From the NCBI GenBank assembly GCA_021775385.1, contig JAJFHW010000033.1:1-25530 (forward strand): DNA of 25,530 bases, written 5' to 3'. This DNA is from Hyphomicrobiales bacterium (lineage in GTDB: Bacteria; Pseudomonadota; Alphaproteobacteria; Rhizobiales; HXMU1428-3). This document shows positions 6,789-14,581 of this stretch, piece by piece (the first letter of the stretch is position 1; every line of letters begins with the position of its first letter). A program made the translations under genes and the position numbers. The notes beneath the pieces were generated by a model. It was not told where the DNA came from. It ran no database searches and worked only from the letters and a program-made list of their open reading frames with translations.

Positions 6789-7548
6789 AATAGAAACTGA
6801 TGCGCTTAGCATTCAAGGTATCTCGCATGGTTTTTTTACTAAGATTGGCGGCGTGTCTGAAGATGTTTATGCCTCGTTAAACTGTGGATTTGGTTCAAAT
6901 GATGAGACGACTAATGTCTCGCAAAACAGATCTATTGTTACTGAAATTCTCGGCTTACCTGGCGCTAGAATAAACACGCCTTATCAAGAGCATAGTTCTG
7001 ATGTGGTGATTACCGATGAGGGGTGGTGTTACAAAGACGCCCCTAAGGCTGATGCTGTTGTGACCAATACGCCCAATGTTGTTATTGGTATTTTGACGGC
7101 TGATTGTGCTCCTGTGCTTTTTCTTGATAATGTCAATAAAGTTGTGGCTGCGGCTCATGCTGGATGGCGCGGTGCCGTTGGTGGGGTTTTAGAAAATACA
7201 ATTGAGAGCATGCGCTCTTTAGGTGCGCAAAGACGGCATATTACGGCCGTGGTTGGTCCTTGCATTGGACAGGACAATTATGAAGTTGGGGAAGAATTTT
7301 ACGAGCAATTTCGCTCGGTTGATCCTGATTATGATAGTTTCTTCAAACGTAATGAAGAAACTCAAAACCAACATTTTAATTTAAGTGGGTTTGCTGTTGC
7401 TCGTTTAGAGAAAATTGGCATTCAACGTTCCCTTTCCCTGCCGCTTTGTACTTATGAAAACACGACTCAATTCTTTAGTTATCGCCGCAATACGCATAAC
7501 AGTGTGGCAGATTATGGGCGGCAAATGTCGGCTATCGTCATAAACTAG
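6775..7548 (+). CDS. pgeF: PgeF, YfiH/LACC1-type multicopper-like purine nucleosidase/peptidoglycan editing factor
   Basis: 257 residues of the Cu-oxidase_4/YfiH family. The zinc-binding and catalytic parts are present: TPYQEHSSDVV, GILTADCAPVLF, VAAAHAGWRGAVGGVLENTI and GPCIGQDNYEVG, with C-terminal QFFSYRRN. E. coli homologue YfiH/PgeF prevents misincorporation of the wrong amino acid into peptidoglycan stems, and LACC1 relatives act as purine nucleoside phosphorylase/adenosine deaminase; older labels call it a polyphenol oxidase. The ATG lies within the end of the methyltransferase gene (14-base overlap). The spacer after the stop (7549-7771) shows T-runs but no proper terminator hairpin. 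Confidence 0.94.
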   Translation: MSRRRIETDALSIQGISHGFFTKIGGVSEDVYASLNCGFGSNDETTNVSQNRSIVTEILGLPGARINTPYQEHSSDVVITDEGWCYKDAPKADAVVTNTPNVVIGILTADCAPVLFLDNVNKVVAAAHAGWRGAVGGVLENTIESMRSLGAQRRHITAVVGPCIGQDNYEVGEEFYEQFRSVDPDYDSFFKRNEETQNQHFNLSGFAVARLEKIGIQRSLSLPLCTYENTTQFFSYRRNTHNSVADYGRQMSAIVIN

Positions 7549-7771
7549 TGTATTTTTGTCGCATTTTTTTCATATTTCACCAGCTTTCGCTCATAACACC
7601 CACCTAAATCGTCACTTTGACTGGACGATCATTTCCACAATAGGTAATGATATGATTCTACTAGGGTGCCGGTGTGTGTCCTTGTTGTAATGCGTATTTT
7701 GTTGTCACCGGTCAATACAGAGGTCTGTTTTACAGGCAGAATCTGATTTGAGGGGTTAAAAGGTGACAGAT

Positions 7772-8971
7772 ATGTGCACTTCATTTTCGTATTTCTTTCT
7801 GAGAATGGCGCGTTTCTCAATAAATTTCATATCATTAAGATCTCTTGTTAGATTAAAGTCTCTTGTTAGATTAAAGTCTCTTGTTAGATTAAAGTCTCTT
7901 GTTAGATTAAAGTCTCTTGTTAGATTAAAGTCTCTTGTTAGATTAAAGTCTCTTGTTAGATTAAAGTCTCTTGTTAGATTAAAGTCTGGCGCGCAATTTC
8001 TTTTGCTTAGTCTCTTGATTGGTGCCCTCTCTGGTTGTGGAGCGTCGTCTAATTTAGCCTCTAATTTTGGGCTTCAAACAGAACAAGATAGCAAAACAGC
8101 GCAACTTCCTTCTAAGTTGAGATCCGTTGGCTTTGCACCACTTGTTGGAGTCCCAGCTTCTGTTTCAACAAAAATGCTCACTGCTTTAAAAGCAAAAACT
8201 AGAGCAAAAAATATTCCAGTCACTGAAGAGATCGCTAAAGCTGGTTATCTTGTTCGTGGTTATTTGGTTGCCTCCCCCCATAGTAAGGGTGGAAAACTTT
8301 CTTATATCTGGGACATCAATGACAAAAAAGGTGTTCGTATTCACAGAGTTCTTGGCAATGAAATTTTGAAGGGCGGCAAAACTTCAAATGGCTGGGCACT
8401 GGTAAATGACCAGGTCATTGATAAAGTTGCGGATGCCTCTAGTGGTAAATTAGCTAGCTGGTTCTCAAGCGCGCGCAATCGTTTGCCTGTTCAAAAACAA
8501 AGCCCGCAAAATGGTTCGCCCAAACGTATCAACCAGATCGCTAAGCTTGATGAGCGTGCTCCTGATGGCACGCCAGGTGATCCTATTATCACTGGTGCAG
8601 TTAGTAAGGCTCCTCGAGGACTATTAACACAAGTGAAACCTGTTGTCGGAGCCCCTGGTGATGGACGTATTTCTTTAACAAATGCACTCCGTAGAGAATT
8701 ATCTAAAAATGGTATTGCTCTTTCTAATCGAAAAATAAATGGCTCTTACACTGTTCAGGGCTCTGTGAAACTAAATAGAGTTTCAGGTAAGTCAGAAAAA
8801 GTGAACATTGTTTGGAAAGTTTATGATGCCACCGGTAACCGTGTTGGGACCGTTTCACAGAACAATGTAATACCAACCGGCTCACTCAATGGAGCTTGGG
8901 GTCCAACGGCTGTGGCTGCCGCTTCCGCTGCGGCTAAAGGGATAGTCAAGTTACTACCAGCTAAGAAATAA
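7772..8971 (+). CDS. Repeat-containing alphaproteobacterial lipoprotein
   Basis: About 399 residues. The lipobox LSGC places the lipidated Cys near residue 89, after the hydrophobic core QFLLLSLLIGAL, so the mature protein is envelope-anchored. Before the core lies an extraordinary n-region: eight perfect SLVRLK hexapeptides (residues ~24-71) encoded by eight perfect 18-bp units. The mature part seems to hold two copies of one fold (~105-225 and ~285-395), sharing a V.P.VG.P....S.....AL......KN.I pattern, a Y.V.G strand and an I.W...D..G.R stretch. ATG 7772 has AAAAGG eight bases upstream; GTG 7763 and ATG 7805 are alternatives in frame. No start codon is available after the repeats with a usable n-region. 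Position between pgeF and prs is typical of rhizobial genomes; function unknown. Confidence 0.85.
   Translation: MCTSFSYFFLRMARFSINFISLRSLVRLKSLVRLKSLVRLKSLVRLKSLVRLKSLVRLKSLVRLKSLVRLKSGAQFLLLSLLIGALSGCGASSNLASNFGLQTEQDSKTAQLPSKLRSVGFAPLVGVPASVSTKMLTALKAKTRAKNIPVTEEIAKAGYLVRGYLVASPHSKGGKLSYIWDINDKKGVRIHRVLGNEILKGGKTSNGWALVNDQVIDKVADASSGKLASWFSSARNRLPVQKQSPQNGSPKRINQIAKLDERAPDGTPGDPIITGAVSKAPRGLLTQVKPVVGAPGDGRISLTNALRRELSKNGIALSNRKINGSYTVQGSVKLNRVSGKSEKVNIVWKVYDATGNRVGTVSQNNVIPTGSLNGAWGPTAVAAASAAAKGIVKLLPAKK
7841..7984 (+). repeat. 18-bp tandem repeat, eight perfect units
   Basis: The unit TCTCTTGTTAGATTAAAG occurs eight times without a single mismatch and is a multiple of three, so copy-number changes keep the lipoprotein frame. 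Perfect identity suggests recent or continuing expansion. It encodes the Lys/Arg-rich stretch before the signal-peptide core. Confidence 0.97.
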
Positions 8972-9030
8972 TTTTAACTTCAGATATGAGCTTTAAGTTT
9001 AAAATATCTGCAGTTAATTGGACTAATTGG

Positions 9031-9061
9031 GCCTAGAGTTGTTTACAGCTCTGGGCTCTCT
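9031..9061 (+). terminator. Probable terminator of the lipoprotein gene
   Basis: An 11-bp stem, GCCTAGAGTTG with CAGCTCTGGGC (two G-T pairs), around a TTTA loop at 9042-9045. It is followed by TCTCTTGTT, a weak T-rich tail. It lies 60 bases after the lipoprotein stop and about 90 bases before prs, so it probably separates the two or attenuates read-through. Confidence 0.55.
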
Positions 9062-9148
9062 TGTTATGAAGCCATGGATGTTTATAAAAGTGTCATAATT
9101 TATCAATTTACAAATAAAAATTAGGCACATGCTGCGGAGACATATCTC

Positions 9149-10081
9149 ATGAAATTGGTTGCTGGTAATAGTAATCATCAACTAGCAGAAGCTGTTGGTG
9201 CCTATTTGAACCTTCCTCTTACCAAATGCGTTGTAAAACGTTTTGCTGACATGGAAATTTTTGTTGAGATTGAAGAAAATGTAAGGGGGGAGGATGTTTT
9301 TGTTTTGCAATCAACCTCTTTTCCTACCAATGATCATTTGATGGAACTACTCATTCTTATTGATGCATTGCGACGCTCTTCAGCAAAACGAATTACAGCT
9401 GTTGTTCCGTATTTTGGCTATGCCAGACAAGATAGAAAGCCTGGACCGCGCACTCCTATTTCAGCAAAGCTTGTAGCGAATATGATTACACAGGCTGGTG
9501 CTGATAGAGTGCTTACTGTTGATTTGCACGCACTGCAAATTCAAGGCTTTTTTGATATTCCGACCGATAATCTTTTTGCAGCTCCTACCATGGTGAAAGA
9601 CATAAAAGAAAACTTTGATCTTAGCAAAGTCATGGTTGTTTCACCTGATGTTGGTGGTGTTGTTCGCGCTAGAGACCTTGCGAAACGCATCAATGCACCA
9701 CTGGCCATCGTTGATAAACGACGTGAGCGGGCGGGAGAATCTGAAGTGATGAGCGTTATTGGTGATGTAGAAGGCTATGAATGTATTATGGTTGATGACA
9801 TCGTTGATAGTGGCGGCACGTTGTGTAATGCCTCTGATGCTTTGCTTGCACGCGGTGCTAGCGAAGTTAGCGCTTATATCACTCATGGAGTGCTTTCTGG
9901 TGGTGCAGTTGCCAGAGTGACTTCGTCTTCCTTAAAGAATTTAGTGATTACGGATAGCATCCAGTCAACTGAAGCGGTTCGAGTTGCTCATAATATTCGT
10001 GTCATATCAATTTCGACACTCATTGGTGAAGCGATTGCCAGAACTTCTGGCGAGAAATCTGTTTCAAGTTTGTTTGAGTAA
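9149..10081 (+). CDS. prs: Ribose-phosphate pyrophosphokinase
   Basis: Makes PRPP from ribose-5-phosphate and ATP for nucleotide, histidine and NAD synthesis in the cytoplasm. The 310-residue length is standard for class I PRPP synthetases. Visible motifs: [16 protein letters not shown], the ATP-binding loop [10 protein letters not shown], the metal-binding [15 protein letters not shown], the flexible catalytic [11 protein letters not shown], and the PRPP-binding loop [13 protein letters not shown]. The start ATG follows CGGAG. It appears monocistronic, bounded by a hairpin upstream and a strong terminator downstream. Confidence 0.97.
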   Translation: MKLVAGNSNHQLAEAVGAYLNLPLTKCVVKRFADMEIFVEIEENVRGEDVFVLQSTSFPTNDHLMELLILIDALRRSSAKRITAVVPYFGYARQDRKPGPRTPISAKLVANMITQAGADRVLTVDLHALQIQGFFDIPTDNLFAAPTMVKDIKENFDLSKVMVVSPDVGGVVRARDLAKRINAPLAIVDKRRERAGESEVMSVIGDVEGYECIMVDDIVDSGGTLCNASDALLARGASEVSAYITHGVLSGGAVARVTSSSLKNLVITDSIQSTEAVRVAHNIRVISISTLIGEAIARTSGEKSVSSLFE

Positions 10082-10108
10082 GCACGAAATTATATGTTTT
10101 TGAAACAC

Positions 10109-10140
10109 AAAAAGGCTCGAAATTTCGAGCCTTTTTTTTA
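10109..10140. terminator. Bidirectional intrinsic terminator between prs and the ketosynthase gene
   Basis: Perfect palindrome GGCTCGAAATTTCGAGCC (10114-10131) flanked by an A-run on the left and eight Ts on the right. It therefore works as a rho-independent terminator for prs on the plus strand and for the ketosynthase gene on the minus strand. Confidence 0.93.
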
Positions 10141-10170
10141 TTTTTTATAGCAAGTAATTTGTTTTTGAAA

Positions 10171-11406
10171 TTAACTAGGTGATGGTCCGAAAACTAGCAC
10201 TGCGTTCAACCCGCCAAAAGCGAAGCTGTTTGACATTGTGTAGTTTACTTCTGTTGAACGACCTTCATTTGGAATATAATCAAGATCACATTCGTCACCA
10301 GGCTCATCGAAACCAATTGTGGCTGGAAGGTAGTTATCTTCCATAGCTTTCAAGCAAGCAATTGCCTCGATACCACCACCTGCGCCAAGAGCATGACCAT
10401 GCATGGATTTTGTCGAAGAAATTGGTGTATCTTTTGCTCTATTGCCAAAAACGCGTTTAATTGAACGTGTTTCGTTGATGTCGTTTACGACAGTCGCTGT
10501 ACCGTGAGCATTGATATAGTCGATATCACTTGGTGATAGGTCTGCATCTTTCAATGCAAGCTCCATAGCACCCGCTGTACCGTCAATATCAGGGTTGACC
10601 ATGTCAGCTGCATCAGCCGTCATACCAAAACCTTTAATTTCAGCCAAGATATTTGCACCGCGTTCGACTGCATGCTCATATTCTTCCAGCATTAAGATGC
10701 CAGCACCTTCCGCTAGAACTGTACCGTTACGGTGTTTAGAGAAAGGATAAAGACCAACAGGGCTAAGCACACGCATTCCTTGCCAAGCTCTTGTTGTGCC
10801 CCAAGCTAGTGATGCTTCTGCGGCGCCACCAAGACCAAAATCAACCATTCCTGATTTGATCATATTGTACACAAGGCCAATAGAATGAGTTGCTGTTGAG
10901 CAAGCACTAACAACACCAAAACATGGCCCTTTAATGCCATATTCTATTGAAACATGTGCTGGAGCTGAAGAACCGATAGTTTTAAGCAGTGTTAGCGGGT
11001 GTGTTGCCCGTTTTTTAAGCTCAAAAAGTCCGCGATAGCTATCTTCTAAGGTATTAATACCACCTACCCCAGAACCGATAATAGCAGCTGCACGCATGCC
11101 ATCTTCCGGAGATAATGGCATTGTCATACCAGATTGCTTGACAGCTTCTCTAGCAGCGATACCAGCGAATTGAGAATAACGATCTGCCATCAAGAATTGC
11201 TTTGGAAGCCCCTCTTCTTTTGGATCGAAATCTTTTACTTCGCCAGCAATTTTAATTTGCAAGTCTTCTGTATTATAGGTTTTTGCATCAGTGATGCCGC
11301 ATTCGTGCTGCTTAATAGCAGACCAGAAATTGTCGACCCCGATACCAATAGACGAAATAACGCCTGTACCTGTTACAACGACACGCCTTGTTTGTTGATT
11401 ACTCAT
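10171..11406 (-). CDS. Beta-ketoacyl-ACP synthase, FabF-like
   Basis: 411 residues of the KAS II/FabF condensing-enzyme family, which joins malonyl-ACP to an acyl chain. The catalytic triad is visible: Cys169 in VVSACSTATH, His301 in NAHGTAT, and His338 in SMHGHALGAGGG, with Lys333 in SSTKSM. The N terminus has RRVVVTGTGVISSIG and the C terminus the NSFAFGGLNAVLVFG signature. It sits 106 bases downstream of a dedicated acyl carrier protein on the same strand, as in nodF-nodE and other specialised fatty-acyl pairs. SMHGH instead of the common SMTGH, and a non-standard ACP partner, suggest a specialised or secondary synthase rather than the main FabF. No fabD, fabG or acpP typical of the housekeeping fab cluster is nearby. 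Confidence 0.9.
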   Translation of the reverse strand: MSNQQTRRVVVTGTGVISSIGIGVDNFWSAIKQHECGITDAKTYNTEDLQIKIAGEVKDFDPKEEGLPKQFLMADRYSQFAGIAAREAVKQSGMTMPLSPEDGMRAAAIIGSGVGGINTLEDSYRGLFELKKRATHPLTLLKTIGSSAPAHVSIEYGIKGPCFGVVSACSTATHSIGLVYNMIKSGMVDFGLGGAAEASLAWGTTRAWQGMRVLSPVGLYPFSKHRNGTVLAEGAGILMLEEYEHAVERGANILAEIKGFGMTADAADMVNPDIDGTAGAMELALKDADLSPSDIDYINAHGTATVVNDINETRSIKRVFGNRAKDTPISSTKSMHGHALGAGGGIEAIACLKAMEDNYLPATIGFDEPGDECDLDYIPNEGRSTEVNYTMSNSFAFGGLNAVLVFGPSPS

Positions 11407-11512
11407 TAAATTTTTAAGGACTTAAATCTTAAGCCCCTTAAAACCTTTCTACTCGAAAAAAAATAAACTCGTTTATAGTCTCGTTTGCAGCAATTTCCTG
11501 CTCTACGAACTA

Positions 11513-11764
11513 TTAGCCATTAGCTGAGACGAGTTCTTTCACTTTATCAACTACGGAGCCCACAGTTTTAAAGTCTTCGACTTCTTCATTGGCGTTGTAT
11601 GGAATTTCAATACCGAATGTATCTTCGATATCGAAAACAATAACAGCCAAGTCAAGTGACTCAATATCAAGTTCACTTAATGGTGTTTCCATCGGAATTG
11701 TTTCCGGTGGTTCTTTCATATTTTTTTTCAAAATATCAATAATTTTTTGTGCCACATCTTCCAT
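11513..11764 (-). CDS. Specialised acyl carrier protein
   Basis: An 83-residue acidic four-helix acyl carrier protein. The phosphopantetheine attachment site is Ser36 in ELDIESLDLAVIVFDIED, where the housekeeping AcpP would read DDLGADSLD; the following FGIEIPYN matches the ACP helix II/III region. It carries growing acyl chains for the downstream ketosynthase. The start is supported by GGAGAG seven bases before the ATG. The leader upstream contains a triplicated 18-bp-type repeat rich in AUG codons. It differs from rhizobial AcpXL in length and sequence, so I leave the symbol open. Confidence 0.9.
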   Translation of the reverse strand: MEDVAQKIIDILKKNMKEPPETIPMETPLSELDIESLDLAVIVFDIEDTFGIEIPYNANEEVEDFKTVGSVVDKVKELVSANG

Positions 11765-11776
11765 ATGCCGCTCTCC

Positions 11777-11832
11777 TTCATTCGCAACATTTGCATCATT
11801 CGCAACATTTGCATCATTATTTGCAACATTTG
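11777..11832 (-). repeat. Triplicated repeat in the acp leader
   Basis: Three copies of a unit close to CATCATTCGCAACATTTG (plus-strand reading). The first is shortened, the second full, and the third has three extra bases. They lie 13-68 bases upstream of the ACP start, hence probably in its mRNA leader. In the sense orientation the block contains many ATG triplets in the frame that overlaps the ACP start, ending before the Shine-Dalgarno AAGGAGAG. Confidence 0.8.
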
Positions 11833-12125
11833 AGCAAATAAAACATTACTCTTAAATGTAAGTGCTAAATTAGACCCTCGAAAAGCGCAAGAAAACTTTT
11901 AGAATAACGTTAAAATGCGATTTGATTGTCTCTTTGGGTTTAAGTTTTATAGCAATATATATGATCCTTTAATGTGCTGTTAACGGGCACGCCACTCACA
12001 CATTTAATCGGAACAAATTTCATGCTATTATGTAATTCATATAGTGTGTTGCTTCCTCTTTGAACAGGCCAATTTGTCTGATCATTGTTCAACATCTCCC
12101 ACTTGGCTGGCAAAAGGCGCATAAA
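11833..12125. other. Divergent acp-fadD intergenic region
   Basis: Together with the repeat block, about 360 bases separate the two divergent starts. AT-rich, with no credible ORF. TTGGGT followed 16 bases later by TATATA (around 11936-11963) could be a fadD promoter, but this is weak. AAAAGG at 12112-12117 is the ribosome site for fadD. Confidence 0.3.
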
Positions 12126-13820
12126 ATGGATGAAAAATCAAGCATCAACCACACAAATTCTGAATATCCGTGGCAAAAATGTTACCCTGAAGGGGTGGAT
12201 TGGGCTGGAAAATTCGTCGGAAAACCTCATTTTCATCTTTTAGATCAATCAGTTAAGTCCTATGCCCCCTTGATTTGCACATCATTTGTGGGGAGGGACC
12301 TTACCTATCAGGAAATTGGTACAAGAGTTGATAAATTGGCAGCTGGTCTCCAGGGAATGGGGATTGGGAAGGGTGACAAGGTTGGTTTATTCCTACCAAA
12401 CAGCCCCACTTATGTGTCTTTTTATTTTGCTATTTTAAAGACAGGTGCAACTGTTGTTAACTATAATCCACTTTACACCGTTGAGGAGTTAAGTTTTCAG
12501 GTCAAAGATAGTGAAACCAGCCATATGGTCACGCTTGATTTAGAGCTTTTATTTGATAAATGCGAAGCACTTATGGTTAACAATGTCTTAAACCATACAA
12601 TTGTCGCATCTTTTCCTTCTTTATTGCCTCCCGTTAAATCTCTGCTTTTTAAACTGTTTAAAGGGAAAGATTTGGCCAAAATCTCGGCCTCTTCTCAGGC
12701 TGATAAATGCATTTATGAAGAGGATTTACTCAACACAAACGCCTCCTTTTCTCCCGTTGATATTGCCCCTAAAACTGACATTGCTGTTTTGCAATATACG
12801 GGTGGCACCACTGGGCGTCCTAAAGGAGCGATGCTAACTCATGAAAACATTTCCATTCAGACAGAGCAAATAATGCGTGCATGCCTCACTTTGCGCAAAG
12901 GGGAAGAGGTAACAATGGGAATTTTGCCCTTCTTTCATGTATTTGCCATGACTGTTGTTCTCAATTTAGGGATTGGAATTGGCGCACGCTTGTTACTTAT
13001 GCCCAAATTTGAGATGAAAGATGCCTTAAAGTTGATGTTGAAAGACCGCCCGACTTTAATGCCAGGTGTGCCAACGCTATTTAATGCTCTTAGCAATTTA
13101 GATAACGCTCCTTTAGAGGAGCTTAAACATTTACGTCTCTGTATTTCTGGTGGTGCCCCGCTTCCGCCCGACTTAATTGATGAATTTGCACAAATTTGCC
13201 CTGCGACCCTTGTTGAAGGCTATGGCCTTTCCGAAACATCTCCAGTTTTAACCTGCAATCCTCCGACTGGAGTGAGAAAACCTGGTTCTATTGGAATTCC
13301 TTTACCGAATACTATTATTTCTATTCGCTCGCTTGAAGACCCGTCCATTGAAATGCCTCTAGGTGAAAAAGGGGAAATTTGTGCCAGTGGCCCTCAAGTC
13401 ATGCCTGGATATTGGAAGGCTAAGGAAGAAACTGAGAATGTCTTTGTTGGTGAATTTTTTAGGACGGGTGACATTGGTTATATCGATGAGGATGGCTACA
13501 CATTCATCGTTGACCGTTTGAAAGACCTCATTATTTCATCTGGTTACAATATTTACCCTCGTCATATTGAAGATGCTATCTACAAACATGAGGCCGTTGA
13601 AGAGGTTACAGTCATTGGAATACCAAATGACTATAAGGGGGAAGCTCCAAAAGCATTTGTAAAATTAAAGGAAGGTCGTACGTTATCTAAAGACGAACTT
13701 ATGAATTTTCTAAAAGACAAGTTGACGAAAATTGAGGTCCCTGAAGATATTGAATTTAGACAAGAGCTACCTAAAACTATGGTGGGTAAACTTTCAAAGA
13801 AGGAACTCAGGGATGATTAA
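12126..13820 (+). CDS. fadD: Long-chain fatty acid-CoA ligase FadD
   Basis: Activates fatty acids with ATP and CoA via an acyl-adenylate, at the inner membrane face. Start ATG 12126 is chosen because AAAAGG lies eight bases upstream; the frame is open back to a TTG at 12060 with no signal. The resulting 564 residues match the E. coli FadD length (561). ANL-superfamily motifs in order: AVLQYTGGTTGRPKGAML (P-loop), GYGLSETSP (adenine site), GEFFRTGDIGYIDEDGY, the DRLKDLIISSGYNIYP hinge, and the C-terminal LPKTMVGKLSKKEL with its catalytic Lys. It converges on the DUF2147 gene and supplies substrate for the fadE-fadJ-fadI group. Confidence 0.94.
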   Translation: MDEKSSINHTNSEYPWQKCYPEGVDWAGKFVGKPHFHLLDQSVKSYAPLICTSFVGRDLTYQEIGTRVDKLAAGLQGMGIGKGDKVGLFLPNSPTYVSFYFAILKTGATVVNYNPLYTVEELSFQVKDSETSHMVTLDLELLFDKCEALMVNNVLNHTIVASFPSLLPPVKSLLFKLFKGKDLAKISASSQADKCIYEEDLLNTNASFSPVDIAPKTDIAVLQYTGGTTGRPKGAMLTHENISIQTEQIMRACLTLRKGEEVTMGILPFFHVFAMTVVLNLGIGIGARLLLMPKFEMKDALKLMLKDRPTLMPGVPTLFNALSNLDNAPLEELKHLRLCISGGAPLPPDLIDEFAQICPATLVEGYGLSETSPVLTCNPPTGVRKPGSIGIPLPNTIISIRSLEDPSIEMPLGEKGEICASGPQVMPGYWKAKEETENVFVGEFFRTGDIGYIDEDGYTFIVDRLKDLIISSGYNIYPRHIEDAIYKHEAVEEVTVIGIPNDYKGEAPKAFVKLKEGRTLSKDELMNFLKDKLTKIEVPEDIEFRQELPKTMVGKLSKKELRDD

Positions 13821-13879
13821 ATGCTGGACTTTACTTCTCTCTAGGTCCCTAACTCAGTTAAGGCTTTAACCCTAAAGTG

Positions 13880-13893
13880 CTAAAATATTTTAG
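13880..13893. terminator. Possible AT-rich terminator between fadD and DUF2147 gene
   Basis: Palindrome CTAAAATATTTTAG sits midway in the 76-base gap of two convergent genes, followed by a T-rich stretch (TTATTTTTCG). A second inverted repeat TAACT/AGTTA lies just before it. The stem is AT-only, so strength is doubtful. Confidence 0.35.
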
Positions 13894-13896
13894 TGA

Positions 13897-14430
13897 TTAT
13901 TTTTCGTCACTTTTATAGTTTTCAAGGTCGCTTACCTTTTTCCAAATGTGCGTTTTGCAGATCGGTAAGATGCTACTACAGCCTTTAACTTCAAGTTTGT
14001 TGGCTGTGATTAAACGAGCATGACCTTGAAAGGCTTTTCCTTTTTCAGGGTCATATAGCCAGCCCTTCCACATATTGTCCTGCACGCGACGCATTTTCAG
14101 CATAATTGAAATACCGATGATTGGACGCCCTCGTAACTTAAGGTTTTTATTAATTTTGTCTGTTTGAGGTTTCCCGCCGCGATCAAGAGGCTGTTTTAAC
14201 CATACAATCTCATTACACAAACTTTCACCGCATGGTGTGACTTTTAAATGAGATCTACCCTGTTTGGTAAGCCAAACGCCTTCTATTGCGGCAAGTTCTG
14301 CGGCACCTTTTTCAGCTGCGTCTTTTTTAGCTGCATCTTGGGCTAAAGAAACTGAAGAACTAACAATCATTACCAGACAGGACAAAATTAATGATGATAG
14401 TGTGTGACTAAATTTAACAAGAACGCTCAT
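13897..14430 (-). CDS. DUF2147 secreted protein
   Basis: 177 residues with an N-terminal signal peptide (hydrophobic SLILSCLVMIVSSSVSLA, cleavage before QDA), followed by an Ala/Lys/Glu-rich linker. The DUF2147 pattern follows: IEGVWLTKQGRSHLKVTPC, SLCNEIVWLKQP, a GGKPQTDKINKN segment, LRGRPIIGI, WKGWLYDPEKGK and the closing Cys pair with HIWKK. DUF2147 proteins are periplasmic beta-barrel-like proteins of unknown function, frequent in proteobacteria. The ATG has GGAG upstream. It lies on the same strand as the fad genes, 151 bases after the thiolase, so it may be read through from that transcript; functional linkage is not shown. Confidence 0.87.
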   Translation of the reverse strand: MSVLVKFSHTLSSLILSCLVMIVSSSVSLAQDAAKKDAAEKGAAELAAIEGVWLTKQGRSHLKVTPCGESLCNEIVWLKQPLDRGGKPQTDKINKNLKLRGRPIIGISIMLKMRRVQDNMWKGWLYDPEKGKAFQGHARLITANKLEVKGCSSILPICKTHIWKKVSDLENYKSDEK

Positions 14431-14581
14431 TACAAACTCCGGACATAAAAATACTTAGCAGAATATAGGACATGCCATTCTAAAATTGTCAATATGATGA
14501 AATTCGAGCAATTAATTTATGCATAGTTTTAAAATCTACAGTGTTTACTAAATAGCTTACTAAAAACAGCGTTTATTAAAT

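Noticed and set aside
7841..7984. CRISPR-like array
   Set aside because: Units are contiguous 18-mers with no spacers, and they lie in a coding frame; no cas genes nearby.
10171..13820. Polyketide or secondary-metabolite gene cluster
   Set aside because: Only an ACP, a ketosynthase and a standard FadD are present, with no acyltransferase, reductase, thioesterase or tailoring genes; ordinary lipid metabolism explains them.
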